From assembly GCA_910579675.1 (NCBI GenBank), contig CAJTUF010000029.1:1-23728 (forward strand): 23,728 nt of DNA, read 5' to 3'. The DNA is from an uncultured Muribaculaceae bacterium. Lineage in GTDB: Bacteria; Bacteroidota; Bacteroidia; Bacteroidales; Muribaculaceae. The translations under genes were made by a program, and so were the position numbers. This document shows, one piece after another, positions 7,174 through 15,098 of this stretch; position 1 is the first letter of the stretch, and every line of letters begins with the position of its first letter. The notes beneath the pieces were generated by a model. That model was given only the letters and a program-made list of their open reading frames with translations, did not search any database and had not been told where the DNA came from.

Positions 7174-8475
7174 TCAGTAGAGAGGCACTCTTGCCAGTTT
7201 TTTTGCATAGTACGACCTCAGATCGTCGTAGACCACATAGGGGGAGCCGGGTGCCACCGGAGCTACCGGGAGGCTCACTTCGCGCTCATTGAGGAGCACT
7301 TTTACGAGCACAGGCTTGCCGGAGCCGGGATCGGTGGGGCGGTAAAACACCATCTGCACATTGCATGCCATAGGGAAAATCTCCCAGTCGCGCCACTGCG
7401 AGGCCACTTGGTTCAGGTCGTTGATCTCCTTGCCATAGTTGTCGAGCTCCATAAACACAACGAGAGGCATCACCACCACCTCGTGGCCGAAGCGGAGGTT
7501 GGCCGAGGGATAGGTCGAGGTGAGGGTGGAATCGGCGCTGCTGAGCATATTGTCGAGCAAGCGACGCTGATTGTAAGAGGCGAGTCCTTCGCTCACTTCC
7601 ATATTGCCGTAGGTAGTAAACCAAGCGGCGTTGTTGTATTCCCATCGCTCGCGCATCTCACGGTCGGAAAATATATCGTAGGGAGCGGGCATATCCTTGT
7701 GGCTTTGGGCGTTGGCGGCAATGTTGAAGAGGTAGTAGAACAGGGCTCCGGTGTCGAGTGAGTCTTTGGCCCATTGAGTGTCGGTGACTATGTTGGGCAG
7801 GAAATCGTCCATATACCGATGAGTCTTGCCGAAGTCTTTCAGGAGGGAGTCGGCCTTCCGAGCTGCCTGCTGAGCCACAGTGTCGGTGTCGGAGAAGTTC
7901 ATGTAAGGCATATCGGCTCTTGAGGCGTCGGAGGTGACTATAAGGGCGGGATTTGCCGCCTTGAGCTCCTGCAGCTCATTGTCCATTGAAAGGATGCAGC
8001 GTATGACCACCGTTGACCGGGCATCGACTCTTGCCGGGCCTTCAAATACCTCGGGGAAGTTTGAAATCATGCGTCGGGCTATGCCACGGTGCTGCTCGGC
8101 GCCCACATCGGTGAGCTCGCCGTCGCGTCCGCGCGAGGCCACCTCTATGTCGCGTAGTTGGCCGAGAAGCTCCTTGCCGCGAGGGGTGAGTTTGCCTGCG
8201 GCGTCGGCCTTTGCGAGCATCTCCACCGGTCGGCGGTAGGAACCGGTGCCGATGTGCCATCGTGATCCGTGGCGGCCATAGTGTTCAATATGGTAGGGGG
8301 TGTAGCCGTCGGGGGTGGCTGTGAGTTCGGGCACCGGTTGAGCGGGATAAGGATAAGCGTAGTAGTTGCTGGCCATCCGGCGATAGGTCTCGGAGGGCTC
8401 TACTGCCGATACCGACAAAGCTGCTGCGGCTGCTGCAACAAATGCTAACACGATGTGATGATACAGTGATTTCAT
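7174..8475 (-). CDS. Exported histidine acid phosphatase (MINPP-like)
   Basis: This 433-residue protein has an N-terminal signal peptide (about 1-24, Ala-rich). The histidine phosphatase signature YGRHGSRW has R68, H69 and R72, with H69 as the nucleophile expected to be phosphorylated. RFGHE (328-332) sits where clade-2 members have the proton-donor HD or HAE motif. Length and layout resemble bacterial multiple inositol polyphosphate phosphatases, so phytate or other phosphomonoesters are possible substrates in the periplasm or at the surface. The Glu after His favours a MINPP-like mechanism over classic phytases with HD, but the substrate is inferred. It is the second gene of a two-gene unit, 18 bp after the membrane protein gene, and ends before a clear terminator. 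Confidence 0.82.
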   Translation of the reverse strand: MKSLYHHIVLAFVAAAAAALSVSAVEPSETYRRMASNYYAYPYPAQPVPELTATPDGYTPYHIEHYGRHGSRWHIGTGSYRRPVEMLAKADAAGKLTPRGKELLGQLRDIEVASRGRDGELTDVGAEQHRGIARRMISNFPEVFEGPARVDARSTVVIRCILSMDNELQELKAANPALIVTSDASRADMPYMNFSDTDTVAQQAARKADSLLKDFGKTHRYMDDFLPNIVTDTQWAKDSLDTGALFYYLFNIAANAQSHKDMPAPYDIFSDREMRERWEYNNAAWFTTYGNMEVSEGLASYNQRRLLDNMLSSADSTLTSTYPSANLRFGHEVVVMPLVVFMELDNYGKEINDLNQVASQWRDWEIFPMACNVQMVFYRPTDPGSGKPVLVKVLLNEREVSLPVAPVAPGSPYVVYDDLRSYYAKKLARVPLY

Positions 8476-8493
8476 GGAGATATGATTGTATGG

Positions 8494-10137
8494 TCAGTTG
8501 TTGGTTGCGGTGGATGGTAGCGGACGGTTGTTGGGATTGGCCGGGCGTATGCCGGCGAGCTCCAGAAACAGCGCGTCGAAGTCGATCATTGTGGCCCCTT
8601 CAAGATTACGCAGGGCGCGTTGGTTGCCGGTCTGGGTCGATGATCCTTTGGCCTGCCATATGAGCTTGACGGTTTTCATCACGGCGGGGTTGGTACACTT
8701 GCCTGAGGCAAAGAAGGGTGTTTGAGGTATGCGGCCAAGATTGCCGGTAGCAAATACATCAAACACCGCCAACGCCTCGGGGGAGCGGAGAGAGTCGCGC
8801 TGCCACACGGTGGCTTTGTTGAGGTAGGCGAAGTCGGCCGATGGATCGACCGGTGCAGGCATCGCGGCTTGCGGCTGTTCGGGTAGTATCTCTATAGCGG
8901 TGTCGGCAAGGGAAATACCCTCAGACGCAGGCATAGCTTCCGGGATCGTGGCGACGGAGTCGGACGGTTCGTCGGTGTCGTAGGTATTGACATGCTCGAA
9001 CAGTCCCGGGAGATAGCTCACCGCCACTATGCCTAAAGCTATGGCCACAAACGCCAGGATTACCACGATCCATGGACTGCCTGAGCGACGTTTGCGTTTG
9101 CGGGCAGTATCTTCCTTACGTTCGGCCACGGGGGTTGGCTCCGGGTTTACTTCGGGTGCCGGTTCCTCGCGCAGATCTATGAGATAGCTCTCCTCGCCGT
9201 GGGTTTTCACGGCGAGGCGGCGTGCGCGGTGGCCATGGAACATACCGGCACGCAATAACCGGTATTCCGAGGTGTTGTCGTTGAGTGTGAGTTCCGAACG
9301 CACCACTCTGTCGTCGGAAAAACGCATCGAGAGGGTCACCGTCCGGTATCCGGGGCGGGGGGTGGAGGCCGTGGACGGCTGGGATGGGGCTGCCGGTGCC
9401 GGGTCAGGTTTGGGTATCGGCTCCAGTCGGATTCCGAGAGCTGAGAGAGGCCGCACTCTCATGGCTGCTCCGTCGTATTCGACAAATGGGCTTGGCTTGC
9501 CTGCGAGGAGATGGTGGGTGGCTTCTTTCATCCCTTCGGCAAAGTATGTGAGCGACAACTCCTTGCCAAAGTCGATCTCGCGCTCCGAGGGACGGACACC
9601 CTCGGGGTAGATCACGGCATAGCGTCGGTCGAGAGGTGAGGTTATCCGGGCCACAGCCGTGTCGCATTCGGCTGCGGGGCGCATGGCTGCCGTAGCCGGT
9701 GCAAGTATTGTGCAGGCATAAGCCTCGGTTGATTTCTGGAAAGGGAATGAGAGAGCGTGTTCTATATCGCGGCCCGAGAGGAAGTGGCGTACGGCGGTGC
9801 CGGCTCCCTCGGTGAGCTGAGTCAGGGATGGGAGCATATCGTCGGGGGCGCGAAGTGGGGCTTGGGGCACCTCGGCGGCTTTAAGAGCGGCAAATAGTTC
9901 GTTGCCACCGCCCGGACAGGCCGAGGCGACGCGCAAGGCATCGAGAATGCGGGCGCCAGACAGGAGGCGACCGTCGGCCACAGTGACCGATACGGTGCCG
10001 CGTCGTGTCACCCGGCTGAAGCGCCAGCCGCGGTCGACAGGTGAGATAACATATACTTCTTCGGTGCCCGCCACAAAGAGGTCGAGCGCTCCTGTGCCGG
10101 GGCCGGCTGATATATTGAGGTAGGAATAAGAGTCCAT
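8494..10137 (-). CDS. Single-pass membrane protein of unknown function
   Basis: I do not recognise this 547-residue protein. It has a mixed alpha/beta N-terminal region (about 1-235), a Pro-rich linker (about 240-263), a small beta-rich domain (about 264-323) and a Pro/Glu linker. A basic stretch, RKRKRR (346-351), is followed by one membrane helix (355-377). A Pro/Asp/Glu linker then leads to a C-terminal domain (about 435-535). Basic residues before the helix put the N-terminus in the cytoplasm and the last 170 residues in the periplasm. The frame is open to 10305, but the Met at 10137 follows a good promoter (10202-10232), so I start there. It is probably co-transcribed with the phosphatase 18 bp downstream. 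The layout recalls trans-envelope signalling or scaffold proteins, but no motif proves it. Confidence 0.8.
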   Translation of the reverse strand: MDSYSYLNISAGPGTGALDLFVAGTEEVYVISPVDRGWRFSRVTRRGTVSVTVADGRLLSGARILDALRVASACPGGGNELFAALKAAEVPQAPLRAPDDMLPSLTQLTEGAGTAVRHFLSGRDIEHALSFPFQKSTEAYACTILAPATAAMRPAAECDTAVARITSPLDRRYAVIYPEGVRPSEREIDFGKELSLTYFAEGMKEATHHLLAGKPSPFVEYDGAAMRVRPLSALGIRLEPIPKPDPAPAAPSQPSTASTPRPGYRTVTLSMRFSDDRVVRSELTLNDNTSEYRLLRAGMFHGHRARRLAVKTHGEESYLIDLREEPAPEVNPEPTPVAERKEDTARKRKRRSGSPWIVVILAFVAIALGIVAVSYLPGLFEHVNTYDTDEPSDSVATIPEAMPASEGISLADTAIEILPEQPQAAMPAPVDPSADFAYLNKATVWQRDSLRSPEALAVFDVFATGNLGRIPQTPFFASGKCTNPAVMKTVKLIWQAKGSSTQTGNQRALRNLEGATMIDFDALFLELAGIRPANPNNRPLPSTATNN

Positions 10138-10201
10138 AGAAAAGATAGGGGTAGCGGGAAGGAGGCAGTCATGGCCTGCGGTATCACTGCGCCCTAATCG
10201 G

Positions 10202-10232
10202 CAAAAGTAGTCAAAATATGCGATACGGTCAA
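10202..10232 (-). promoter_or_regulatory. Promoter of the membrane protein-phosphatase unit
   Basis: On the minus strand TTG (10232-10230) and TACTTTTG (10209-10202) are 20 bp apart. The predicted start near 10196 gives a leader of about 60 nt before the ATG at 10137. Confidence 0.72.
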
Positions 10233-10306
10233 AAAAAAGCGCCCGTAACCCCCCGCTATAAATCACAGAGCTGCCCCGAAGTCTGAGCTCCGGGACAGCC
10301 TGCACA

Positions 10307-10654
10307 AGAGAAAATAAACAGGCGGAAAAATGAGAAACGCCTGCTCAGCGATCTGATGCGCCGGGATTAGCGGCGTAAATAGATCGTAACGCCATCCCCG
10401 TGACCGAGGGTGTCGGCCGCAGGGAAAGCTTTTCGTTCAAGACTCAAGATTATCAATTGGTGAAAAGCAATTAATCCCGGTCTGGTTGCGTACGGTTTCA
10501 TTACTGACGTATTGAGTTTATGTCAATAACAGCGGCTCCGGACTGTATGCCCGGGTATGTAGGTGGGAGGAGATGTCACTGGGAGGAATAACAAAAGAAA
10601 AGGGTCGGCTACTGCGAGAAATCCCTGATAGACCAAGAGTCATTGCCGTCTCAG
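10307..10654 (-). ncRNA. Candidate structured RNA in the gene-free stretch before sbcD
   Basis: The stretch 10138-10785 has no credible gene. A minus-strand transcript from the -7 box at 10660-10667 to the hairpin at 10317-10345 would be about 345 nt. It folds into a branched form. CCGGGATTA (10361-10369) pairs with TAATCCCGG (10472-10480), enclosing a GGCGT/ACGCC hairpin (10372-10393) and a GCTTTTC/GAAAAGC stem (10428-10434 with 10462-10468). A further hairpin at 10501-10529 pairs fully only as the minus-strand RNA, where one position is a G-U wobble; the plus strand would have a C-A mismatch. I see no hallmark of RNase P RNA, tmRNA, SRP RNA or a known riboswitch. The strand and the existence of the transcript are inferred. 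Confidence 0.4.
10309..10345 (-). terminator. Possible terminator of the candidate RNA
   Basis: On the minus strand AGCAGGCG (10345-10338) pairs with CGCCTGTT (10324-10317), with one G-U pair, and is followed by TTATTTTCT. The T-tract is interrupted, so efficiency is uncertain. It ends about 75 bp before the next minus-strand promoter's -33 box. Confidence 0.45.
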
Positions 10655-10659
10655 CGCTA

Positions 10660-10667
10660 CAAAGATA
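10660..10667 (-). promoter_or_regulatory. Minus-strand -7 element, divergent from the sbcD promoter
   Basis: The minus strand reads TATCTTTG, matching TAnnTTTG. The -33 position has TTTCC rather than TTG, so this is a weaker match than the plus-strand promoter 40 bp away. The next annotated gene in this direction starts more than 500 bp further on, which suggests an RNA product. Confidence 0.4.
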
Positions 10668-10707
10668 GTGGCTTTTGCGGACATATGGAAATGCCGACAC
10701 GATTTTT

Positions 10708-10737
10708 TTGCCGAGGTGAAGCAAATAGCTATCTTTG
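10708..10737 (+). promoter_or_regulatory. Promoter of sbcD-sbcC
   Basis: TTG at 10708-10710, at the end of a T-run, and TATCTTTG at 10730-10737 are 19 bp apart. The predicted leader is about 43 nt before the sbcD ATG at 10786. Confidence 0.78.
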
Positions 10738-10785
10738 CAGTAAGTTATAAATCTTATCAGCCTCCCGGACCAATCTTCCCCGGAT

Positions 10786-11949
10786 ATGAAAATAGTCCAT
10801 ACCTCCGACTGGCATGTGGGATGCCGGCTCTACGACAACGACCGTAGTGCGGACCATCGCCACATGGCGTCGAAAATAATAGAGATATGCCGCGACAGGC
10901 GCCCCGACGCGCTTCTGATCGCCGGAGATCTTTTCGACAACGACAGGCCCTCGGCTGCCGACGAGCGGCTGGTGGCCGACACTCTGGCGCGCCTTCATGC
11001 CGAGGTGCCGGAGATGACAGTGATAGCCATCGCCGGAAACCACGATAGCCCATCGCGCCATGAGAGCCATGAGGCGGTCTATGCCGCTGCGGGTGTGGTG
11101 ATGATTGGGCGCATCACCGACCGCGATCCCGACTGGCCCGGGCGCTACATTATTGATGTGGGGGCAGGTGTGGTTGTGGCGGTGCCGTTTTATATTGCGA
11201 AGGGCACCGATCTTGCCCGGTTGATGGCTGAGGCTGATAAGATTGCCGACGGCAGGCCGGTGGTGGCCATGGGGCATACGACCCTGCGTGGCAGCGACAC
11301 CACAGGCCACGACCCGCGCATCATTGGCTCGCTCGAAGCGGTGGAGGCCTCGGAGTTTCTGCCACCGTCGAGCTATGATTATCTGGCATTGGGACATATC
11401 CACCGCAGCCAGCGCGTGGGAGCAATGGGGCGGATACGCTACAGCGGCTCACCTCTCGCGGTGAGTTTCGATGAGGCTTACCCCCACTCGGTGACATGGG
11501 TGGAGATAGAGCGGCGCGGAGATATTCCCGCCACGGGTAAGATCGAGATAGACCAGCCGCGGCCGCTGGTCACTCTCCCATCGCCGGGACGATGGGTGGC
11601 CCTTGACGAAGCATTGGAGTGTCTGCGTGAGTTTCCCGACGACACCGAGGCTTTCGTGAGGCTCAATGTGAAGACCGACAGGGCGCTCCCGGCTTCGGCC
11701 AACGATGACGCCCGTCGTGCTGCTGTAGGGAAGCGTTGCCGTGTGTGTCACATCAATGTGAGGCGTCAGGCCGAGGCTGTGTCTGAGTCGGGTGCGTCAG
11801 GCATGAGCGTTGACGAGCTCCGGATGGTGGCTCCGGCCGATGTTGCACGTCTGTATGCCCAATCGGTGGGCGTAGCGCTCGATGAAGAACTTTTTGATGA
11901 GATACTTACCCAACTCACTACTGTAAATCCCGACGATGAAACTGCGTAG
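10786..11949 (+). CDS. sbcD: Exonuclease subunit SbcD
   Basis: The 387-residue protein is the Mre11-type nuclease subunit of SbcCD, which cuts DNA hairpins and trims DNA ends in the cytoplasm. The metallophosphoesterase motifs are complete: DWH (D8, H10), GDLFD (47-51), GNHD (84-87), GHTTL (H164) and GHIH (203-206). These residues bind the two manganese ions. The C-terminal third is the capping region and the segment that contacts SbcC. The start is the first Met before the MKIVHTSDWH motif that typically opens the family. The gene has its own promoter and overlaps sbcC by 14 bp, so the two are translationally linked. Length is normal for the family. Confidence 0.96.
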   Translation: MKIVHTSDWHVGCRLYDNDRSADHRHMASKIIEICRDRRPDALLIAGDLFDNDRPSAADERLVADTLARLHAEVPEMTVIAIAGNHDSPSRHESHEAVYAAAGVVMIGRITDRDPDWPGRYIIDVGAGVVVAVPFYIAKGTDLARLMAEADKIADGRPVVAMGHTTLRGSDTTGHDPRIIGSLEAVEASEFLPPSSYDYLALGHIHRSQRVGAMGRIRYSGSPLAVSFDEAYPHSVTWVEIERRGDIPATGKIEIDQPRPLVTLPSPGRWVALDEALECLREFPDDTEAFVRLNVKTDRALPASANDDARRAAVGKRCRVCHINVRRQAEAVSESGASGMSVDELRMVAPADVARLYAQSVGVALDEELFDEILTQLTTVNPDDETA

Positions 11950-14743
11950 ACTTATTATCCACAATATAGCCTCGATTACCGACGCAACCATTGACTTTGA
12001 CCGCAGACCGCTGTCGGATACCGGTATTTTCCTGATAGCCGGGCCGACAGGTGCCGGCAAGACAACCATACTCGACAGCATAGCGCTCGCACTCTATGGC
12101 GTGGCGCCCCGCTTTGTCCGCACTCCTTCGACCAAGGGAGATTCAGACCTCGACTCGGAGATCAAGCCGGGCGATCCGCGCAACATCCTGCGCCACGGTT
12201 GTGGCGAGGGGCGCGTGGAGCTCACATTTGCAGGCTCCAACGGAGGGATGGAGTATTGCGCTGAGTGGGTGGTGCGCCGGGCACGCAACAAGCCTGATGG
12301 GAAGCTCATGAAGGCCTCCCACACCCTGACCCGTCTCTCCGACGGTGCTGTTTTCACCCGTAAGGGTGAGATCGGTGCCGAGATAGGGCTTGCCATTGGT
12401 CTCGACTTCGCTCAGTTCTGCCGCACGGTGATGCTTCCGCAGGGTGAGTTCACACGGTTTCTTGAAGCCAAGGATACCGACAAGGCTGCCCTTCTCGAAA
12501 AGATCACCAAAGTGGATATCTACAGCCGCATCGGGGCTGCAATATTTGCCCGCAGCCGCAGTCATCGGGAGGCATATGAGCGGGCCAGGAGTATGGCCGA
12601 CGATATCAACGGTCTATCGGCAGAGGAGGAGGCCGCAGTGAGGAATCAACTCAATGAAGCTCTCGCTGCGGGCACCAAAGCCGCTGCCGAGGCCGCCAGT
12701 CTGCGCTGCATCATAGAGCGCGACAAGCGCATCGACGAAGCTTTGACAGCCGTTGAGGCGGGCCGGGCCGAAGCCGAAGCGGCGCGGCTCAGATCGCTAT
12801 CGTCCGATGTGGCATCGCGTCGTCGCCGTGTTGAGCGCTGGAACATATCTAATGAAGCCCGGACGGCATTGGCCGAGGGCGACCGCGCGGAGGCCGACCG
12901 TGCACGCGCCATCGCATCTATCAGAGCGCTCTCGGGCGCGGTGGAGTGGTGGGAAAGCCACACGGCCGACCTTGCCGCCGGAGTGGAGAGGCTTGCGGCT
13001 GAGGTTGGATTGCTTGAAAAAGCCACGAGTGTGCCGTCGGGTCATGCGGCTTTGCTCCGCAGCGGGCATAAGATTGTGGCTGAGGCCGATGCGGTGGAGG
13101 AGGGGAGGACCCATCTTCTCTCCACACGTGCCTCTATAACCACCCACCGCGCTTCGATAGAGCGCCTCACGGCCAGGGTTGAGGCTCTTAAGGCGGAGAC
13201 CGCCGCTACCGACAAGGTCGCTGAGGAGAAGCTGATGGCTTATGAGGCGCTGAAAAACTCGGTCGACAAATTTGCCGTTGCTATGCGCGCAACGCTGACC
13301 GAGGGTTGCCGCTGCCCGGTATGCCGACAGACTGTGGCCGTGCTCCCCGAAGCTGAGGATGCCCTGCGTGGAGCTGCTGCCAAGGCGCGGCGAGAGGCTG
13401 AGGTGGCTGCCGAAGCAGCCCGCAATCTCGCCCGAGAGCTTGCCCGGTGTGAGGCTGAGCTGGGCGGGCTGCGCTCGACACTTCTCCCCGAAGCCCTGCG
13501 TCTCGAAGCCAAGCAGCAGGAGAGCCTCGATCGGCACATGCGTGAACTCGACACGATTTTAGCACCGCTCCGTCAATCCGGTGTCATAGCCCCTGATGCC
13601 GACATACGCGCCGAGGGGGAGCGTCTGCGTCAGGAGAGTGAGAGTTTGGCGGCTAATCTTCTGCGTCTGGAGACTTTGCGCGGCGATCTCAAGCTCAAGA
13701 CCGACAATCTCACTGCCGACCGTGAGATGATGGCCTCGATAAGGAGAGTGGCTTCAGCGATGCTCGACCGCCGGGCGGCTCCCGCGAAGTCGGAGCATAG
13801 CCTTGCCACTCTTCTTGCCCAGATCACACGTCTTAGCGGCACAATAGCTGAGGCATCGTCGCGCTGCAACGGGGCCGCTGCAAAGGTGAGGATGTTTCTC
13901 GATGCTCCCGGATGCGATTTCACCGAGGAGGAGATGCGCGCCCTTTCGCGCCACTCCCATCTCTTCATACTTACCGAGACTGAAGAACTGGCCAAGATCG
14001 ACACCGCCGTGGCCACCTCGCGCAAGATGTTGGCCGAGCGGTTGCTGAATCTCAGACGTGCCCGCCATCTCTCGGCACCCTCAGTGGCCGACGGCGATCA
14101 CGCCACTCTCCTTGCCGCCGCCGAGAGCAGGCTTGAGGCTTCCCGCAACGAAGCCGCCAATTGCCGCAGCCGCCTCGCTCAAAGCGAGCAGAACATGGCA
14201 CTCAAGCGCAGCCGCGAGGCTGAGGCTGCCCGCCTTAAAGCGGTGGCCGACCGATGGGATTCGCTCAATCAGCTTTTAGGAAGTGCCACCGGCGACAAGA
14301 TGCGGCGCATAGCCCAGAGTCTGATTCTATCTTCGCTGGCCGAGGGGGCCAACCGCTACATGGAGGGCCTTTCGCCTCGCTACCGGCTGCGGGTGGTGCC
14401 CGGCACCTTCACCATCCTGGTCGAGGATGCCTATCAAGGCTATGCCAGCCGTCCGGTGTCGACTGTGAGCGGCGGCGAGAGTTTCCTTGTGTCGCTTGCC
14501 CTTGCATTGGCTCTCAGCGATATAGGTTCTACATTTTCGGTCGACACTCTCTTTATCGACGAAGGCTTCGGCTCTCTCTCGGGCGATGCGCTCGAATATG
14601 CACTCGCAACCCTCGGCGAGCTTCGCCGACGCACTCGTCGCCGAGTGGGAGTGATATCGCATGTCAGCGCCCTCCGCGACCGCATCGACGTGCATCTGAG
14701 CGTGGCCAGCGGACGCATATCCATCGACCTCGGCGACTCCTGA
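11936..14743 (+). CDS. sbcC: Exonuclease subunit SbcC (SMC-like ATPase)
   Basis: The 935-residue protein is the Rad50-type partner of SbcD. Its Walker A is GPTGAGKTT (36-44). Long Ala/Glu/Arg-rich coiled coils run from about 170 to 800. A zinc hook CPVC (460-463) sits at almost the exact midpoint and is preceded by an extra Cys at 458. The ABC signature SGGE is at 845-848, and Walker B ends in D875-E876. Two coils and a hook allow two complexes to join and hold DNA while ATP opens and closes the nuclease. The start at 11936 is embedded in the end of sbcD, in another frame. Length is somewhat below E. coli SbcC, as expected for shorter coils. No obvious terminator follows the gene. Confidence 0.96.
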   Translation: MKLRRLIIHNIASITDATIDFDRRPLSDTGIFLIAGPTGAGKTTILDSIALALYGVAPRFVRTPSTKGDSDLDSEIKPGDPRNILRHGCGEGRVELTFAGSNGGMEYCAEWVVRRARNKPDGKLMKASHTLTRLSDGAVFTRKGEIGAEIGLAIGLDFAQFCRTVMLPQGEFTRFLEAKDTDKAALLEKITKVDIYSRIGAAIFARSRSHREAYERARSMADDINGLSAEEEAAVRNQLNEALAAGTKAAAEAASLRCIIERDKRIDEALTAVEAGRAEAEAARLRSLSSDVASRRRRVERWNISNEARTALAEGDRAEADRARAIASIRALSGAVEWWESHTADLAAGVERLAAEVGLLEKATSVPSGHAALLRSGHKIVAEADAVEEGRTHLLSTRASITTHRASIERLTARVEALKAETAATDKVAEEKLMAYEALKNSVDKFAVAMRATLTEGCRCPVCRQTVAVLPEAEDALRGAAAKARREAEVAAEAARNLARELARCEAELGGLRSTLLPEALRLEAKQQESLDRHMRELDTILAPLRQSGVIAPDADIRAEGERLRQESESLAANLLRLETLRGDLKLKTDNLTADREMMASIRRVASAMLDRRAAPAKSEHSLATLLAQITRLSGTIAEASSRCNGAAAKVRMFLDAPGCDFTEEEMRALSRHSHLFILTETEELAKIDTAVATSRKMLAERLLNLRRARHLSAPSVADGDHATLLAAAESRLEASRNEAANCRSRLAQSEQNMALKRSREAEAARLKAVADRWDSLNQLLGSATGDKMRRIAQSLILSSLAEGANRYMEGLSPRYRLRVVPGTFTILVEDAYQGYASRPVSTVSGGESFLVSLALALALSDIGSTFSVDTLFIDEGFGSLSGDALEYALATLGELRRRTRRRVGVISHVSALRDRIDVHLSVASGRISIDLGDS

Positions 14744-14776
14744 CCTCTCCCCCCGGTAGAAGTCATAAAAAATCTA

Positions 14777-14804
14777 TTCAAGTTTTTTTATCAAAAGACT
14801 TGAA
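14777..14804. promoter_or_regulatory. Inverted repeat over the -33 box of the 14.8-kb promoter
   Basis: TTCAAGT (14777-14783) and ACTTGAA (14798-14804) are perfect complements around a 14-bp AT-rich spacer containing seven T. The right arm covers the -33 TTG (14800-14802). It could be an operator for a dimeric regulator or a weak terminator for sbcC; the sequence alone does not decide. Confidence 0.35.
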
Positions 14805-14830
14805 ATGTCGAGATCATTTTACTAATTTTG
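14800..14830 (+). promoter_or_regulatory. Promoter of the structured leader / small RNA
   Basis: TTG at 14800-14802 and TAATTTTG at 14823-14830 are exactly 20 bp apart, one of the best promoter matches in the window. Transcription should start near 14837. Confidence 0.8.
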
Positions 14831-14835
14831 CGACA

Positions 14836-15079
14836 TAATCCAAGTGAGGATTAATGACATACATGCAGTTTAGAGAAAACTGTCAACGGCTTGATTAACG
14901 CAAGCCCAAGATTATCAATTGAATAGCCGACAGCCATTACTATGCTTTTGTGGCTGGAGGTGAGAGAGCATTGACATCTTGGGCAGACAGTTGAAGGTAG
15001 GCCTTCAACGAATATCAAGCAACATCGATTGCAACCACATCGTAGTCTGCTGTGGTAAGTGCAATCGATAATTTTTTTT
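14836..15079 (+). ncRNA. Structured RNA or terminator-controlled leader, about 240 nt
   Basis: The transcript is bounded by a good promoter and an intrinsic terminator. It has local hairpins: AATCC/GGATT near its 5' end, CAGTTT/AAACTG, AGCCA/TGGCT around 14933-14956, and GTTGAAGG-TAGG-CCTTCAAC (14990-15009). Longer-range pairs are GCCCAAGAT with ATCTTGGGC, and AACTGTC with GACAGTT, enclosing the centre. GGCTTG/CAAGCC would compete with the GCCCAAGAT pairing, so two folds are possible. It could be an independent small RNA; size and boundaries recall the 6S or Bacteroidales-1 class, but I cannot confirm either. It could also be an attenuator for the gene at 15099. No known riboswitch core is recognised. 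Apart from this leader, 14744-15098 holds nothing I can identify. Confidence 0.6.
15024..15079 (+). terminator. Intrinsic terminator of the structured leader
   Basis: The arms ATCGATTGCA-ACCACA (15024-15039) and TGTGGT-AAG-TGCAATCGAT (15051-15069) form a 16-bp stem with a 3-nt bulge, followed by eight T (15072-15079). It sits only 20 bp before the ATG of the next gene, and no promoter fits between them. Confidence 0.88.
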
Positions 15080-15098
15080 CTCTAAACAAATACAATGT

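Noticed and set aside
10138..10305. 56-codon N-terminal extension of the unknown membrane protein
   Set aside because: A good promoter (10202-10232) lies inside it, so the extension would not be in the mRNA.
10307..10654. RNase P RNA or tmRNA in the gap before sbcD
   Set aside because: The length would fit, but the universally conserved RNase P segments and the tmRNA tRNA-like ends are not found on either strand.
14836..15079. Known riboswitch in the leader of the orphan gene
   Set aside because: I could not find the conserved cores of cobalamin, TPP, SAM, FMN, lysine, glycine, purine or manganese riboswitches. It is kept only as an unidentified structured leader.
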